Positions 21,945 to 33,300 of a stretch of 64,000 nucleotides of DNA are shown piece after piece. Position 1 is the first letter of the stretch; the number at the start of each line of letters is the position of its first letter. This DNA comes from Sequoia sempervirens. Its lineage: Eukaryota > Streptophyta > Pinopsida > Cupressales > Cupressaceae. The notes under the pieces are model-generated. The model was not told the DNA's origin and did not search any database. It saw only the letters and a list, made by a program, of their open reading frames with translations. The stretch is from positions 208,800,407 to 208,864,406 of the forward strand of contig VDFB02358134.1 in assembly GCA_007258455.2 (NCBI GenBank), read 5' to 3'. A program made the translations under genes and the position numbers.

Positions 21945-24366
21945 TCATGTACTGTCTCTATAATCAAGAGACCTCTTCACACCATGCGGACTATGTTGAT
22001 GACCTGAAACATTCTGTATAAGAGAAAGATGAAATTAGATGTAAGACAATAAAAAATGATTTAATGACAATTTAATTTATAATCCATCATAAAATTAAAT
22101 TACCATCATTTCTACATCTAGATGCTCTGGTGCACCTAAAGCAACCTCTAAATTCTCTAAATCAATCTACATAAACAAGACAAAGAAATTCGAAATTAGA
22201 TGTACAACTCTACAATTAAATTTTTTTAATTCAATTTAATTTATAATTTATCATATTTTAATTGTACCATATTCTGAGGTTGTGCACTAGGCTTTTCTCT
22301 AGGACCTGTCTATACATGCTCAACTACAAGATGTGTCTCATGCTACAAAAGAAAAAGAATATGTAAAAATATCATATTATGCATATATTCAATTTAAAAT
22401 TTATAATTGACTTTAAATATAATAAAAAAATCAAATTACCATTTGATCTGAAACCTGCTCTACATGTCCTCCTGGTGGTGTAACTATGTCTGGGTCAGGG
22501 CTAGAAGTTGCACTAACAAAGTCCTACAAGATCAAAATTAAAGCATGTGCAATTGAATTAGGTTTATATATATATATATATATATATTCAAGTTTGCACA
22601 TTTTGTGTAGAAATTTTTGTAAACAACCTGGAAATTAGTGGCCTCACGAGTAATTGCAGCATCAAATGTTTGCCCAATGCCCATTCTTATTGTGGTATCA
22701 ACCTAGACATACATGTACATAGACATTTAACATTTATAATATTTACAAGTGCACATGCATGCATTTCGTAAATCTAGTGAATTCAAAACTCATAAAATTG
22801 TAACTATACTAATGTAAACTTTAAACAAACTTACAATATGAATGTACCTGCCCCTGATCTATGACGCTCGATAGTGGAGGAGTGCTTGAAAATCCCACAG
22901 GAGGAATCGATGTGGATGCCGATTGACTCACCTAAACCAACATAAATATTTGAAACATATATGTGATTCAATTATAAATTTAAAACTCAAGTTAAATAAT
23001 TTATGATTTCATATATAATTTTAAAAATTGAAATCAAAATACCCCATAAGGGTTGTCGAGTATGACCGGTGTCGATGTATGTACTCGTGGAATAGATGAT
23101 TGCCCTTGCATCATTAATGTCATTTGTACACCAAACAATTTGATTGTTAAAATGTATTGCAAACTTTTATTTGATATATACAACCATCAAAATTCTTATA
23201 AAATGAATGTACATCTAGAAGCATATTTATACCTATGTTGTAGTGTCCTCAGGGTGATGTTCTGCTATGAGGAACTCTACAAATGAACTGATACAACCAG
23301 ATGAACCACTAGAATCTCCCCGTCCACCTGAACTAGGTGTGGCCTGATCAGGTCCATAGCACACTTGATGACAACTAGTACATATATGGGGGATGGGCCT
23401 CGACACTCTTGGAGTAGTACTCGGACTAGCTCCATAAAAAACTCCTCCATCATCATCATCGTCTCTATGCTCCCCACTCGCTATCACAGAAGCGTGTTGA
23501 TCAAGGTCTCCTGCGAGTGTACTAAGGGAACCTAATGTTGAGACTAGAGCTTGATGATGTACAGGTGTAGGAATGGGAGGACCAAGAGCAACAACAAGGG
23601 GTTGCACATGCATGGGGTGTCGGGGATCAACCCTTTCCCCTAATCTCTGTTGTGGCATGCTACCACCAACACCCTGAAATGATCTAAAATAAAAATAATT
23701 GGGCTTTTTCCCCAAAACAAACTCTACATATAGTTTTCTCAAAAAATACAATGGGCACTCCCAATTAGCATGTGGTGGACTATCAAAAACCATATACCAT
23801 TGATCCCAAAAATGTGCACTCATTTGCAGATGTATGCACCACCTCATGGATATTCTAGATTTGTTGGGTGGAATGGGTTGTCAAGTAACGGGGTCAAGAA
23901 ATTAGGGGGCTAGATGGGATTTCGTTATTTTAAGGTCTAATATTTGTTTGTAAGAGAGACTGTCAGAATAAAATTGTCTCATTTTTTCTCTATCTCATCG
24001 ATGCCTATCAAGATCAGAATTGATCATCCTAATGGAATCAACAACGTTTTGCATTGTAGATGCAAAACGTCTCACATGTGGAGGAATTAATCCTTGACTT
24101 TTCATAGCATTGATTTGATTTTGTAAGGATGCAACTTGATCATTTATTCGTGCTCTCAAGCGAGCCTCCTCAGATGCGATAGGTGCTGGATGTGGCATAT
24201 TAGGTGGAGAGGGAGGGGGAGGAGGAGGGGGAGAGGGAGGTAGAGGGGGAGGTGGAGGTGGACAGGGGGAGGGAGGCGGATCTGGTTGTGGCTGAGGTGG
24301 TGGATTGATGATATCATCAATGTTAAAATCATCCATGATATGCTCGATATAAATGTGCACCTGCAT
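21945..24366 (-). pseudogene. Gene 2a: unrecognised accessory protein of Element I
   Basis: Exon 1 (24366-23233, 378 codons) reads in one frame: MQVH start, a proline run (24200-24310), a helical stretch (RLRARINDQVASLQNQINAM) likely to form a coiled coil, then a block conserved in gene 2b: YSDSLSYKQ, RWCIHLQMSAHFW, MVFDSPP, YFLRKLYVEFVLGKKPNYF, FQGVGG. Seven short exons follow: 23129-23043, 22931-22848, 22702-22628, 22523-22440, 22342-22268, 22166-22104, 22013-21945. Each length is a multiple of 3 and the introns are phase 0, GT to AG, except that the acceptor of the first mini-exon is not canonical here. Nonsense changes: TGA 23997-23995, TAA 23904-23902, TGA 23883-23881, TAG 23235-23233 and one in 22342-22268; no frameshift. 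It ends at TGA 21947-21945 with a basic tail (HGVKRSLDYRDST). I do not recognise the family; a DNA- or transposase-binding partner is a guess. Confidence 0.8.
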
Positions 24367-24720
24367 TAAATCATACAAAATAGTCCATGTGCATACATAT
24401 ATTAAGATCATATATTTAATTGAAATAGGATGAGCAACATATATATTAAGATCATATATTTAATTGAAATGCACATATATATACATTGATTGTTCAACTC
24501 AAGAGTATGTCCATACGAAATTCAAAATTAAATGTATGTACATGTACATTTAAAATAAAAAATATGATGCATAATTTTCATGTGTACAAATCATTAAACT
24601 AAACTATGTACATACATACAAATTTCAAAATTTAAGAACTATATATGCAAATTTTTAATACATGCACATACATACTAAACAATAAACTTGAAACATTCAC
24701 AAAATCTCATTTTATGTCTA

Positions 24721-24990
24721 ACACACACACACACACACACATATTACAATTTTTCAGCAGAGAAATCATGATCTAGTAGATAGTCATAAAATATATAATT
24801 ATATACTATTCATTATAAGTTCATAAATTCCACCAAATTCATAAATCCATGTCACTAAAAATATCCATCTAGAACCAAAATCATAAATTCATGTCACTAA
24901 AAATATCCATTTGGAACCAAATTTATAAATTCATCACACAAAGTATCCATCGTTCACCCAATTTATAAATTCATAACTATTTAAGATCGT
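24721..24990. repeat. (CA)n tract and a 50-bp tandem repeat
   Basis: (CA)n at about 24721-24741. From about 24825 to 24990 roughly three degenerate units contain ATAAATTCATGTCACTAAAA and TATCCATYTRGAACCAAA. They lie between the two copies of the gene 2 N-terminal exon. Confidence 0.7.
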
Positions 24991-25019
24991 TGTTTTAATT
25001 TATAAACTATTATGGCTCT

Positions 25020-25412
25020 CTACTGCATAGATCTTAATTTCTTTGTTTTTTCCTTTTCAAAATTAGGAGTTCTCCTCTCCTCTAGCCATTGTCGATGCTC
25101 ATCTACGATCCCATCCATAGCCCTAATAGCATCAACAAGAGTTTGCATCCTAGATGCAAACATCCTCATAGGAGGTGCGACACATTCTTCATTTTGAATA
25201 ATGTTGATTTGATCTTGGATGGTTCTAGCAGAAGCATTGATTTGTGCTTGCAAATGAGGATGTTCATTGATTTCAGGTGGTGGAGGTGGGGGGTTATGAG
25301 GTTGAGTGGGCAGAGGTGGAGGTGAAGGTGTTGGAGATGGATGGTGTGGAGATGGATTGCGAATATTATTGAATGGATCCATGTGATCTTTAAGATATGA
25401 GTGAACTTGCAT
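25020..25412 (-). pseudogene. Gene 2a-prime: partial tandem copy of the gene 2 N-terminus
   Basis: An intact 130-codon frame from ATG 25412: MQVHSYLKDHMDPFNN, a proline-rich tract, then QAQINASARTIQDQINIIQN and MRMFASRMQTLVDAIRAMD. It parallels gene 2a (MQVHIYIEHIMDDFN, RARINDQVASLQNQINAM, VRRFASTMQNVVDSIRMIN) in order and spacing. It stops at 25020 before the conserved HFW/MVFD block, so it is either a truncated duplicate or an alternative first exon about 1 kb upstream of gene 2a. Unlike gene 2a it has no internal stop, which is worth noting. Confidence 0.75.
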
Positions 25413-25639
25413 TAGATTTGTAATTTCAAGATGTAAGATACATGTTTAGGAAATACGTTTAAACCATTCAATATAAATGGCCTTAAATAATTGAATACAA
25501 ATGATAAAATTATATGTAAGCCTCATTTATATGTCTAAGGCACATGTTACTTGAATGAAAATACAATTAACTATTGATATTGTATAATCTTGCAAGATCT
25601 TATTATTGTTTAAATTTGGTTGGGCCTTAGGAAACTTTG

Positions 25640-27070
25640 ATCACAAAATTTTAAGAACTTCTTTGATCCCCTTAAGAAATGTCATGGAACCCCTTAAGAA
25701 AATCAAATTTGCGATTTAGGGTGTGGGATGGCTTAAGGGTATTCGTCTAGTGAGTCCTAGGAGAAAATGACATGGCTCAAGTGAATAAAATTTGGTGAAG
25801 TTGCCTAAGGCAACCAAATTTCATTAAGAACCTTTAAAGAAAAAATGATGGCTTTAGGGTTTAGGGTTTAGACTTTAGAGTTTAGGGTCTAGGGTAATAG
25901 GATAGCTTAAGGGGATCTACATGTAGTAAGATCCTAGGAAAAAAATACATGGCATAAGGGAATGAAATTTGGTGGAGTTGCCTAAGGCAACCAAATTTCA
26001 TTAAGATCCTAGGAAAAAATGATGGCTTTAGGGTTTACGGTTTAGACTTTAGAGTTTAGGGTTTAGGGTAATAGGATAACTTAAGGGGATATATGTAGTA
26101 AGATCCTAGGAAAAAATTACATGGCATAAGGCAATGAAATTTGGTGGAGTTGCCTAAGGCAACCAAATTTCATTAAGAGCCTAAGAAAAAATGATGGCTT
26201 TAGGGTTTAGGGTTTAGACTTTAGAGTTTAGGGTTTAGGGTAATAGGATAACTTAAGGGAATATATGTAGTAAGATCCTAGGACAAAATTATATGGCATA
26301 AGGGAATGAAATTTGGTGGATTTTCCTAAGACAACCAAATTTCACTTTATGATCTTGGGTAGGACAAAATGAATGGTTTAGTGTTTAGGGTTTAGGGTTT
26401 AGAATTTGGAATATTTAATGAACTTGCAAGTTAGTGAAGAACATTTTCTTGTGGAATAGTTGATTGAGATCTACTCTTGTTTCAACTGACCAATCTAGAT
26501 CATGATGGCAACTTTGATCACCAAATTTTAAGAACTTCTTTGATCCCCTTAAGAAAATCGAATTATGATTTAGGGTGATAGGATGGCTTAAGGGGATTTA
26601 TGTCTAGTGAGGTCCTAGGAGAAAATGGCATGGCTCAAGTGAGTAAAATTTGGTGAAGTTTCCCAATGCAACCAAATTTCATTAAGAGCCTTTAAGGACA
26701 AAATGAATGGTTTAGTGTTTAGGGTTTAGATTTTAGAGTTCATGGTTTAGGGTTTACAAAACTTAGGGTAAAGTTTTGATGGACCTTGGAATATTTAATG
26801 AACTTGTAAGTTAGTGAAGAACATTTTCTTGTGGAATAGTTGATTGAGATCTACTCTTGTTTCAACTAACCAACCTAGATCATGAAATCTCATTCATATT
26901 ATAATCTTGTACAATCTTATTATTGTTAAATTTGGTTTCCTTGGGCAACTTCACCAAATTTTAAGAACTTCTTTGATCCCCTTAAGAAATTTGTCATATT
27001 GGGACCCCTTAAGAAATTGATTTACAATTTAAGGTGATAGGATGGCTTAAGGGGATCTAGATGTCTAGTG
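25640..27070. repeat. 172-bp tandem repeats with TTTAGGG and CCCCTTAAG words
   Basis: Units starting AAAATGATGGCTTTAGGGTT recur at about 25845, 26017 and 26189, with a diverged one at 26361 (period about 172 bp). Each has several TTTAGGG (plant telomere) words, CTTAAGGGGAT, ATCCTAGGA, and a dyad around GTTGCCTAAGGCAAC inside TGAAATTTGG...CCAAATTTCA. Flanking segments (25640-25720, 26500-26600, 26940-27060) carry TTTGATCCCCTTAAGAAA. Further fragments of the same repeat occur at 28150-28280. Confidence 0.85.
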
Positions 27071-29158
27071 AGGTCCAAATTTAGTCATACTATAGCCTCA
27101 TTGGTTCCATCTAGCTTTGGGTCAAAAGTGTTTACCCCTCTAATAAAAAAAAGTATCATGTTAAAAATGAATCAATCTATACATATCACAAAAATAACAA
27201 TAATCTTAAATGTAACCCATACTCTAACAATAATAGAATGCTAAATGATCCCCACCTAACCATATCCTAATTGAATTGCAAAACCTAATTGAAACTTAAT
27301 TAAATTATAACCTTTACCTAATCTTAAATGTATTCCTATATTATATTATATTTAAATTAATTTAATATTGTATTATAATTATATCAATATTTATTATATA
27401 TTCCTAATTGTAACCTAACTATTTACTACAAACCTAATTGAATCTCAAGCCTAATCCTCATTAAAACCCCAAGTAAATTGTAACATTACCTATCCTTAAT
27501 TGTAATCTTATATTATATTTTTATGATATTAAATATTTATATTATTTAATATATTATATTAAATATTTATATTATTTAATATATTATATTAAATAATATA
27601 AATATTTAATTATATTTCTTTTATATGAATCATCCTCCTATCTCTAAATTGTAATAATAGCATGTAGTTCCTCCAAACTATCATCATGTACCTCCTCCCT
27701 TTCCCATGTAATAGGTGTACCTTGTAGGTGTTAAATGGTTCCATCTTGGTCTCCTTATTGATGCATTTCTATCCTTCCACATAAATCTATACAATATCAA
27801 AATATAGGTAATTTTATGGTTATTGAATCTCTCTTAATTGCTAAAGAATCCATTATGATTGAGGATGGGTGGATTATTATCTAGGATCACATATTAAAAA
27901 TCCTATAGAGGTAATGTGGTATGTTTTTCTTAATACATATATTCCCATACAAACCTCTTTTCCATGTATTATCAACTCTCCTATCTAATAGACACCTTCC
28001 TAGATTTAAATTTCATATGATATATATGTACCCAAGTGTTTCCAATTGGAATTGCTATAATTATACTTTTATGGCATTCTAGATATTCAAAATAGTTTTC
28101 ATAAATCTACCAAATAGACCCATTCTTGACATTGAACCTACATAATTTTAGGTATGTCCAATGAAAGATTAGGGTCTAGGGTTCATAAATTTCAAATGCT
28201 TTAGTGTTGAGGGTTTATATTTTACAATTTAGGGTCTAGGGTTTAGCAAACTTAGGGTGAAGTTTGGGAGGCCCTTGGCATAATTTAGACTTGCAAGTTA
28301 GTGTCAATTGGAATCGATTGTATGTGCTTAGATTTAGGAATTTGCTAACTAAATTTGCGCAAACAAACATCAAGATAAACTTTATGAATTTTAACTATTG
28401 TTTAACATATTGATTTCTAATCTAATTATAATTGAACATTGAAACTAAAGTTTAATATATATCATTTTTTCCATACAAAGCAAATAAAATTTAAAGCATT
28501 TAAGCAATGCAAATGATTTTTTTTGAGCTCGAAATTACCTAGTTTTCAAAATAAAAATGATTTGTTCGATTCCAATTTAGGGTTTTGACAATTTCGTTGT
28601 TCCAATTCAATTTAGGGTTTCAATTTTAAACAATTAGGGTTTTTAATGCAATTTTTTCATTTCAATTCAAACTAGGGTTTTCAAATTCAATTTTTTTCAT
28701 TTGATTTGTAAATGCAATGTTTTTATTTCATTTTGATTTCTAGGGTTTTGAAATGCAATTTTTTTTGTTTTGTTTCAATTAGGGTTTTCAAATTCAATTT
28801 TTTTGGGTTTAATCGAACAATTTAGGTTTCCAAAGTTAAATTTTGTTTCTAAAACACAATTCAAGGTTCATTTTTTCATTTTTATTAAAAAACCTTTAGG
28901 TTTCATTGCATTTTTTCATTTATTTTTATAATTATTCATTTATACTATAATAGTTTAAAAAAATGCTTAAAACGTGAAATAAATTTTTAAAAAAATGCTA
29001 AATTCATTTATTTTCTTCAAATTTTCAATTCAAAATAAAAAATGCAAAAAAAGGGCATGTAGGGGGGTACCTGTAGCTGATTGTGGGGATCACTATCGCC
29101 ACTACTCGGGGTCCCGTCCGCTATGCAGTGAAATATGTTTTTTTTAAAAATAAATAGC
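27071..29158. other. AT-rich right part of Element I, no gene
   Basis: Low-GC DNA with palindromic ATATTTATATTATTTAATAT runs at about 27530-27610 and degenerate repeats of TAGGGTTTTCAAATTCAATT at about 28560-28930. I see no coding sequence here. Confidence 0.6.
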
Positions 29159-29167
29159 AATATAAAA

Positions 29168-29373
29168 CGGGATCCCGATTTCTACAAAACGAGATCCTGA
29201 TTTATATAAATCGAGATCCCGTTTTCTAGTAATCGGGATCCTGTTTCATGAGAATTGGGATCCCATGCCTTTTCCATTAGTTCAAAATTCGATGGGAAAT
29301 GGGATCCCAATTTTTAAAAAGCGGGATCCCGTTCCATCTCAGGCTCGGGATCCCGAACCATAACGGGATCCCA
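29168..29373. repeat. Right subterminal array of CGGGATCCCG palindromes, 22-bp phased
   Basis: Nine sites; counting the base before GGGATC (or GAGATC) they start at 29168, 29190, 29212, 29234, 29256, 29300, 29322, 29346 and 29364. Seven of them lie on an exact 22-bp grid, with one grid position (29278) vacant. Variants include CGAGATCCTG and TGGGATCCCA. The array ends about 80 bp inside the right terminus. Confidence 0.92.
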
Positions 29374-29403
29374 TTTCCTCAATGCCGATTTCAATTTTTT
29401 TGT

Positions 29404-29452
29404 GAAGGAAAAAACTTCCACGTTTCGTGGACTCAACTTTGTGCACTTACCC
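29404..29452. repeat. Right terminal inverted repeat of Element I
   Basis: Ends GTGGACTCAACTTTGTGCAC then TTACCC at 29452. It includes the hairpin CCACGTTTCGTGG at 29418-29430, at the same relative position as the palindrome in the left end. Confidence 0.85.
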
Positions 29453-29734
29453 ATGTGTAGGGAGGTAGGTTAAGTCAAAAATTGAAAAATGTGAGATTTT
29501 GAAAATTCAAAGGTCAAGGGTAGCTCATACTTCATGGATTTGGTTGGGGTGTTAGGGCTCAAAGGTGATTATGATCTCATACCATTAAGGTATGTGGAAT
29601 GGGGGAAGTCTAAAAAAACAATCTTGATAAGGTAAGGTAGTGTTAGAATGTTGGGGATTAGGAGTTGGGAATACCTTATGATAAGCAGTCAAGGATAACA
29701 GAGGTTAAAATTATGAATCCTAAGGGGTATGTAC

Positions 29735-30388
29735 TGATGCAATACAGGGAAGTCTAAAAAAAACCAACACAAATTCTCTTGATTAACACAAGCTTTTAAT
29801 TCTTCAAACCCTATTTAGGGTGATTCACATCAATCTTCACAATTCAGCCTTATAGGTGTGCAAACCTATCTTTTTGAACTTATATCACAAATCCAAACTT
29901 GAACCCACAAAAAAATTAGCTTTTCAGACACCCTTTATCCTTCTTCAAAACATATCTCAGACTCAACTTAGGTCAATTTGGACCAACCTTCTCAAACAAA
30001 GGCTTCTACGCTGTCCCAAAAGACCAATTAGGCCACTTTTTCAAAGCAAACCTTCTAAAAACACACCACAAACCCACAAAATAAATTTGGAACTCTTAAC
30101 TAGGCAACAAAACCACAAATTCCACAAATTTTACTCTGATACACAACCACCAAACCACCTATTCATGAAACCCTCATTTTTAGCCATTTATAGGGGGTTT
30201 TATTGGAAGTCAGTCTTCCAAAACACTAGCAACTCTACCAACACTTCAAAAATGTCCCATTATTTTTGGATATGCTTAAAATTTCATAAAAAATTTCTTC
30301 CCCCAAGGTTTTCTACCTTTTCCACCTTTTAACCTTTGAATTTCATAAAAAAAAACACAATAATTGCTAATTAGGGCATCTCATAACA
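29735..30388 (-). repeat. Possible LTR (gypsy-like), minus orientation
   Basis: Read on the minus strand it starts TGTTATGAGATGCCC and ends TTGCATCA, with a TATAAATGG box at about 30190. A purine-rich GAAGCAGGGGAGAT lies just upstream at about 30400-30414, as a polypurine tract would. No partner LTR, primer site or coding remnant is visible, and the flanks give no clean duplication. It may be the 3' LTR of a non-coding element. Confidence 0.4.
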
Positions 30389-33300
30389 CCTACCAAAAGA
30401 TCTCCCCTGCTTCCCAAAACTTTCCTAGTTCACCCATTTTTATCCTATTTGACCCTCCACTCAATTATAGTATGTACAAATGGTGAAATGGGTCTTTAAT
30501 CCATTTAGGTCTTCAAAACCCTTTAACCTTGTTTTCTGGCCACCTACTGAGAATTGATCACCAAATGTTTCAAAATAAATAAGATTCAATCAAACCAACT
30601 CTAGAAGGATGTTAACACCTATATCTAATGATCCAAAAGAAATTTAAATAAAAAAAACACTATACGGGTCCATATAGATCAAGAGAACAGTTAATTTTCT
30701 AGAAAACACAAAATTTTGAGAGCTTTCAAATTGGTTTCTTCATCTAAATTTTCTAACCAGTGTTTACAATGAGATAAAAAATATATATGAAACCTTTTTC
30801 CCTCCTAAAACCAACCAATATAACCATCCAAAACTGACCTTTGAATAATATGATTGTTGATCTTCCACAAACTTGCAATCTTGCAACTTTACAACATTTC
30901 AACATGACAACATTTCACCTTTTTGCAATTTGAACTCTCAAACACCTAGTAACCTCTAACAAGACTCATTACAATATAAAATGGTCTAAATGACCTTATT
31001 CAATGCAAAATGACTCAAAATACCCTAAAGCCTACTTATCAATTACCTTGTTTACAACATTTACCCAAAGGTGCCCCTGCACCATGTACTTAGTAAAAAG
31101 GTTTGGGAGTTAGGGGGTTGAAGTTGTCAGAGAAGGAATGATAGGAAGGGTATGTTATAAATTCCAACAAATATACTTAGGAAAATTTTAGAGGGAGGAG
31201 AATCAAGATGTTGAGGATGGTATGGAAAATCTGATCAATTATAAGGAAGCCCACAATTTTGACTTTGATAGAGGATTTAGTAAAAATATATTGAGTTGAG
31301 AGTTAGGGATTAGGGGAGATCCAAATAAGGTATTCAAATAGGGGATGAACCAAAACTCTAGTCTAAAAGAGATAATTTTTTAATTGCAATGAATCAAGAA
31401 GTTACAGGTGAGTGAAAAGATATGTAAGGAAGGGGAAGTTTGATGTACCAGTAAGAATAGAGAGAAAATGAAGGGATCAATAGAGTAGCATACTAGGATA
31501 AAGAAGTCCAAAAGTCTAACTACACACCCAAACATAGAATATTTACCAATAAACACCAAAAAATCAAAAAAAAATAGTTTTCTTGTGTGTTATCATATGG
31601 GGGATGACATAAGGAAACACCTAGGTAATGTTGACTCATAGAAGACCCATTGAGAATATCTCAAATTAATTATAAATGGTTGGTTCTGTTGGTGTTTTTT
31701 TCAGTCGAACCTTGAAAGTCCTTGAAAGAATAACCAATGCTTATGCTTAAGAACTTCAAGATTACTAGCCAATGAATGGAAGATGGATTCTACACTTTTC
31801 TCCCCTACATTTCAAGCTCTACTAAACCTAGGAGGGTAATCGCACACAATGTACCTATGAATTCATGCATCCAAATGACTATGTACATTGCAAATAACAG
31901 ACGAATTCTCATGTAAGTGCTTAATAAATATAATATTTCAAAAGGATGGTTACTCCTTCACAACACTCAACATTTATAGCATGAGAATACGAAAGTGCAT
32001 TGCACTTCCAGAAATCAAACATAGCACAAAATCATTCAAAAGTTGTTTGAATTTAAAGATTGTTTCTGAGAATGAGGAAAGAGAACTATGCAAGGCCATT
32101 GTATGCCTTGGGCTACAAAGTCACATATCATACCTCATATCATAATACTATAACATAATATTGATGACCAACAAACTTCCATCACATTATGACAAAAAGG
32201 TCTACTTAAGCCTATCATGAAATTCTAGTTAGCAATCCACATGAAAATACAACACCCTCATTACCTACTTGCAAGCATTTACACCACTCCTTGAATGGAA
32301 AGCAAACAAACAAATAACTCAAATAGAAAATGTGTTTGAAGAACCTCAATAACTTTGTTATTTCATTTCAAAAGATGATATAGCCCAAACATGGATACAA
32401 TTACATGACCACATGCATCCAAATATGTGCATTCGAGTTATAGGAGCATTACAATACATGGATTTGCAACATATGGACCTTTACCCTTAGCATTTAATAA
32501 TCCCAGTCCACAACCTCTTTCATGACCAAAACCTAAAGCTAAAAACCTCCAAAAAATTAGAACCCACATTATTAGTCGTGAATCCCTTATAGAAATGAAG
32601 GAGAAAATAAGCCTTGGGCCATAATGCACATTTTGTCACATTTAAATTTGGCATTCATTTCAATTTCATTTCAAACGTCTCAAAAGTAGTTATATTTGCA
32701 ACTATGGAGGGGGGAATTCATAAGACACCAAATTCCTTTGCACACAGCTTGCAGAAGATAATTCCCACCCTCCAAAGGTCATCCTTTATCGCTGGAACAA
32801 AAACCACATCAACATGTTGAAGAAAATTTTGAGAGTCTCATTGAGATTCCACTGTCTCTTCGATATGACTCCATAGTTTCATCGCTATTTCATCCCTAGC
32901 TTCTTTGAAATGATCTGTGATGCTTTAGTGCCTAGCGATAAGAAGAATATTCCATCGAATACCCCCTAACTACTCCATCACTCATCACCAATGCACTCCC
33001 CATGCTTCAAAATGTAACGATGATGCCTTGAGATGAAACAATAGACATAAGGCTTAACTCTACATCGCTCATCACTAATACTTCCTTTCCCTCATATATG
33101 CCATGTTAGCAATGTGAAGAACATACACGATGAGTTCTTGACCATTGGATCATAATATCCACCTTGGATATACTTCTGTTTTCTTTCCTTGAACATGTAT
33201 CACTTGTTGCTAATTGATACATCCCCTTTGCAATTGAATTTACGATGCTTGGGAAATGAGTCTATTGCTCATCACATAAATGAAATTGATGAGTGATAAA

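Larger units (their letters stand above)
14346..29452. mobile_element. Element I: 15.1-kb two-gene DNA transposon
   Basis: The terminal repeats match at about 22 of 26 bases: left GGGTGTGTGCAAGAAG then TTGAGTCCAC; right, reversed, GGGTAAGTGCACAAAG then TTGAGTCCAC. The flanks are GTGT and ATGT (one mismatch), or TGTG on both sides if the ends are taken as TGGGT/ACCCA. Inside are a transposase-like gene on + (15779-19265) and a second conserved gene on - (21945-24366, with a partial tandem copy at 25020-25412), convergent, plus CGGGATCCCG arrays near both ends. Element II carries the same pair of genes. The superfamily is not one I can assign; 4-bp duplications in the related FB elements are compatible with Sola-, Academ- or Ginger-like groups. 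Confidence 0.85.

Noticed and set aside
23053..23286. 77-codon frame on +
   Set aside because: It is antisense to two exons of gene 2a and has no independent support.
15221..29373. GGGATCC clusters as cloning or assembly artefacts (BamHI sites)
   Set aside because: Sites carry natural variants, occur in two arrays with different regular spacing, and sit symmetrically near the ends of a two-gene element.
29856..30332. 158-codon open frame on +
   Set aside because: Pro/Thr/Lys-rich translation with no family resemblance, lying antisense within a probable LTR; length is explained by a CA-rich composition.
32438..32629. 63-codon frame on - with a hydrophobic translation
   Set aside because: Single short frame with no splice partners or homology that I can see.
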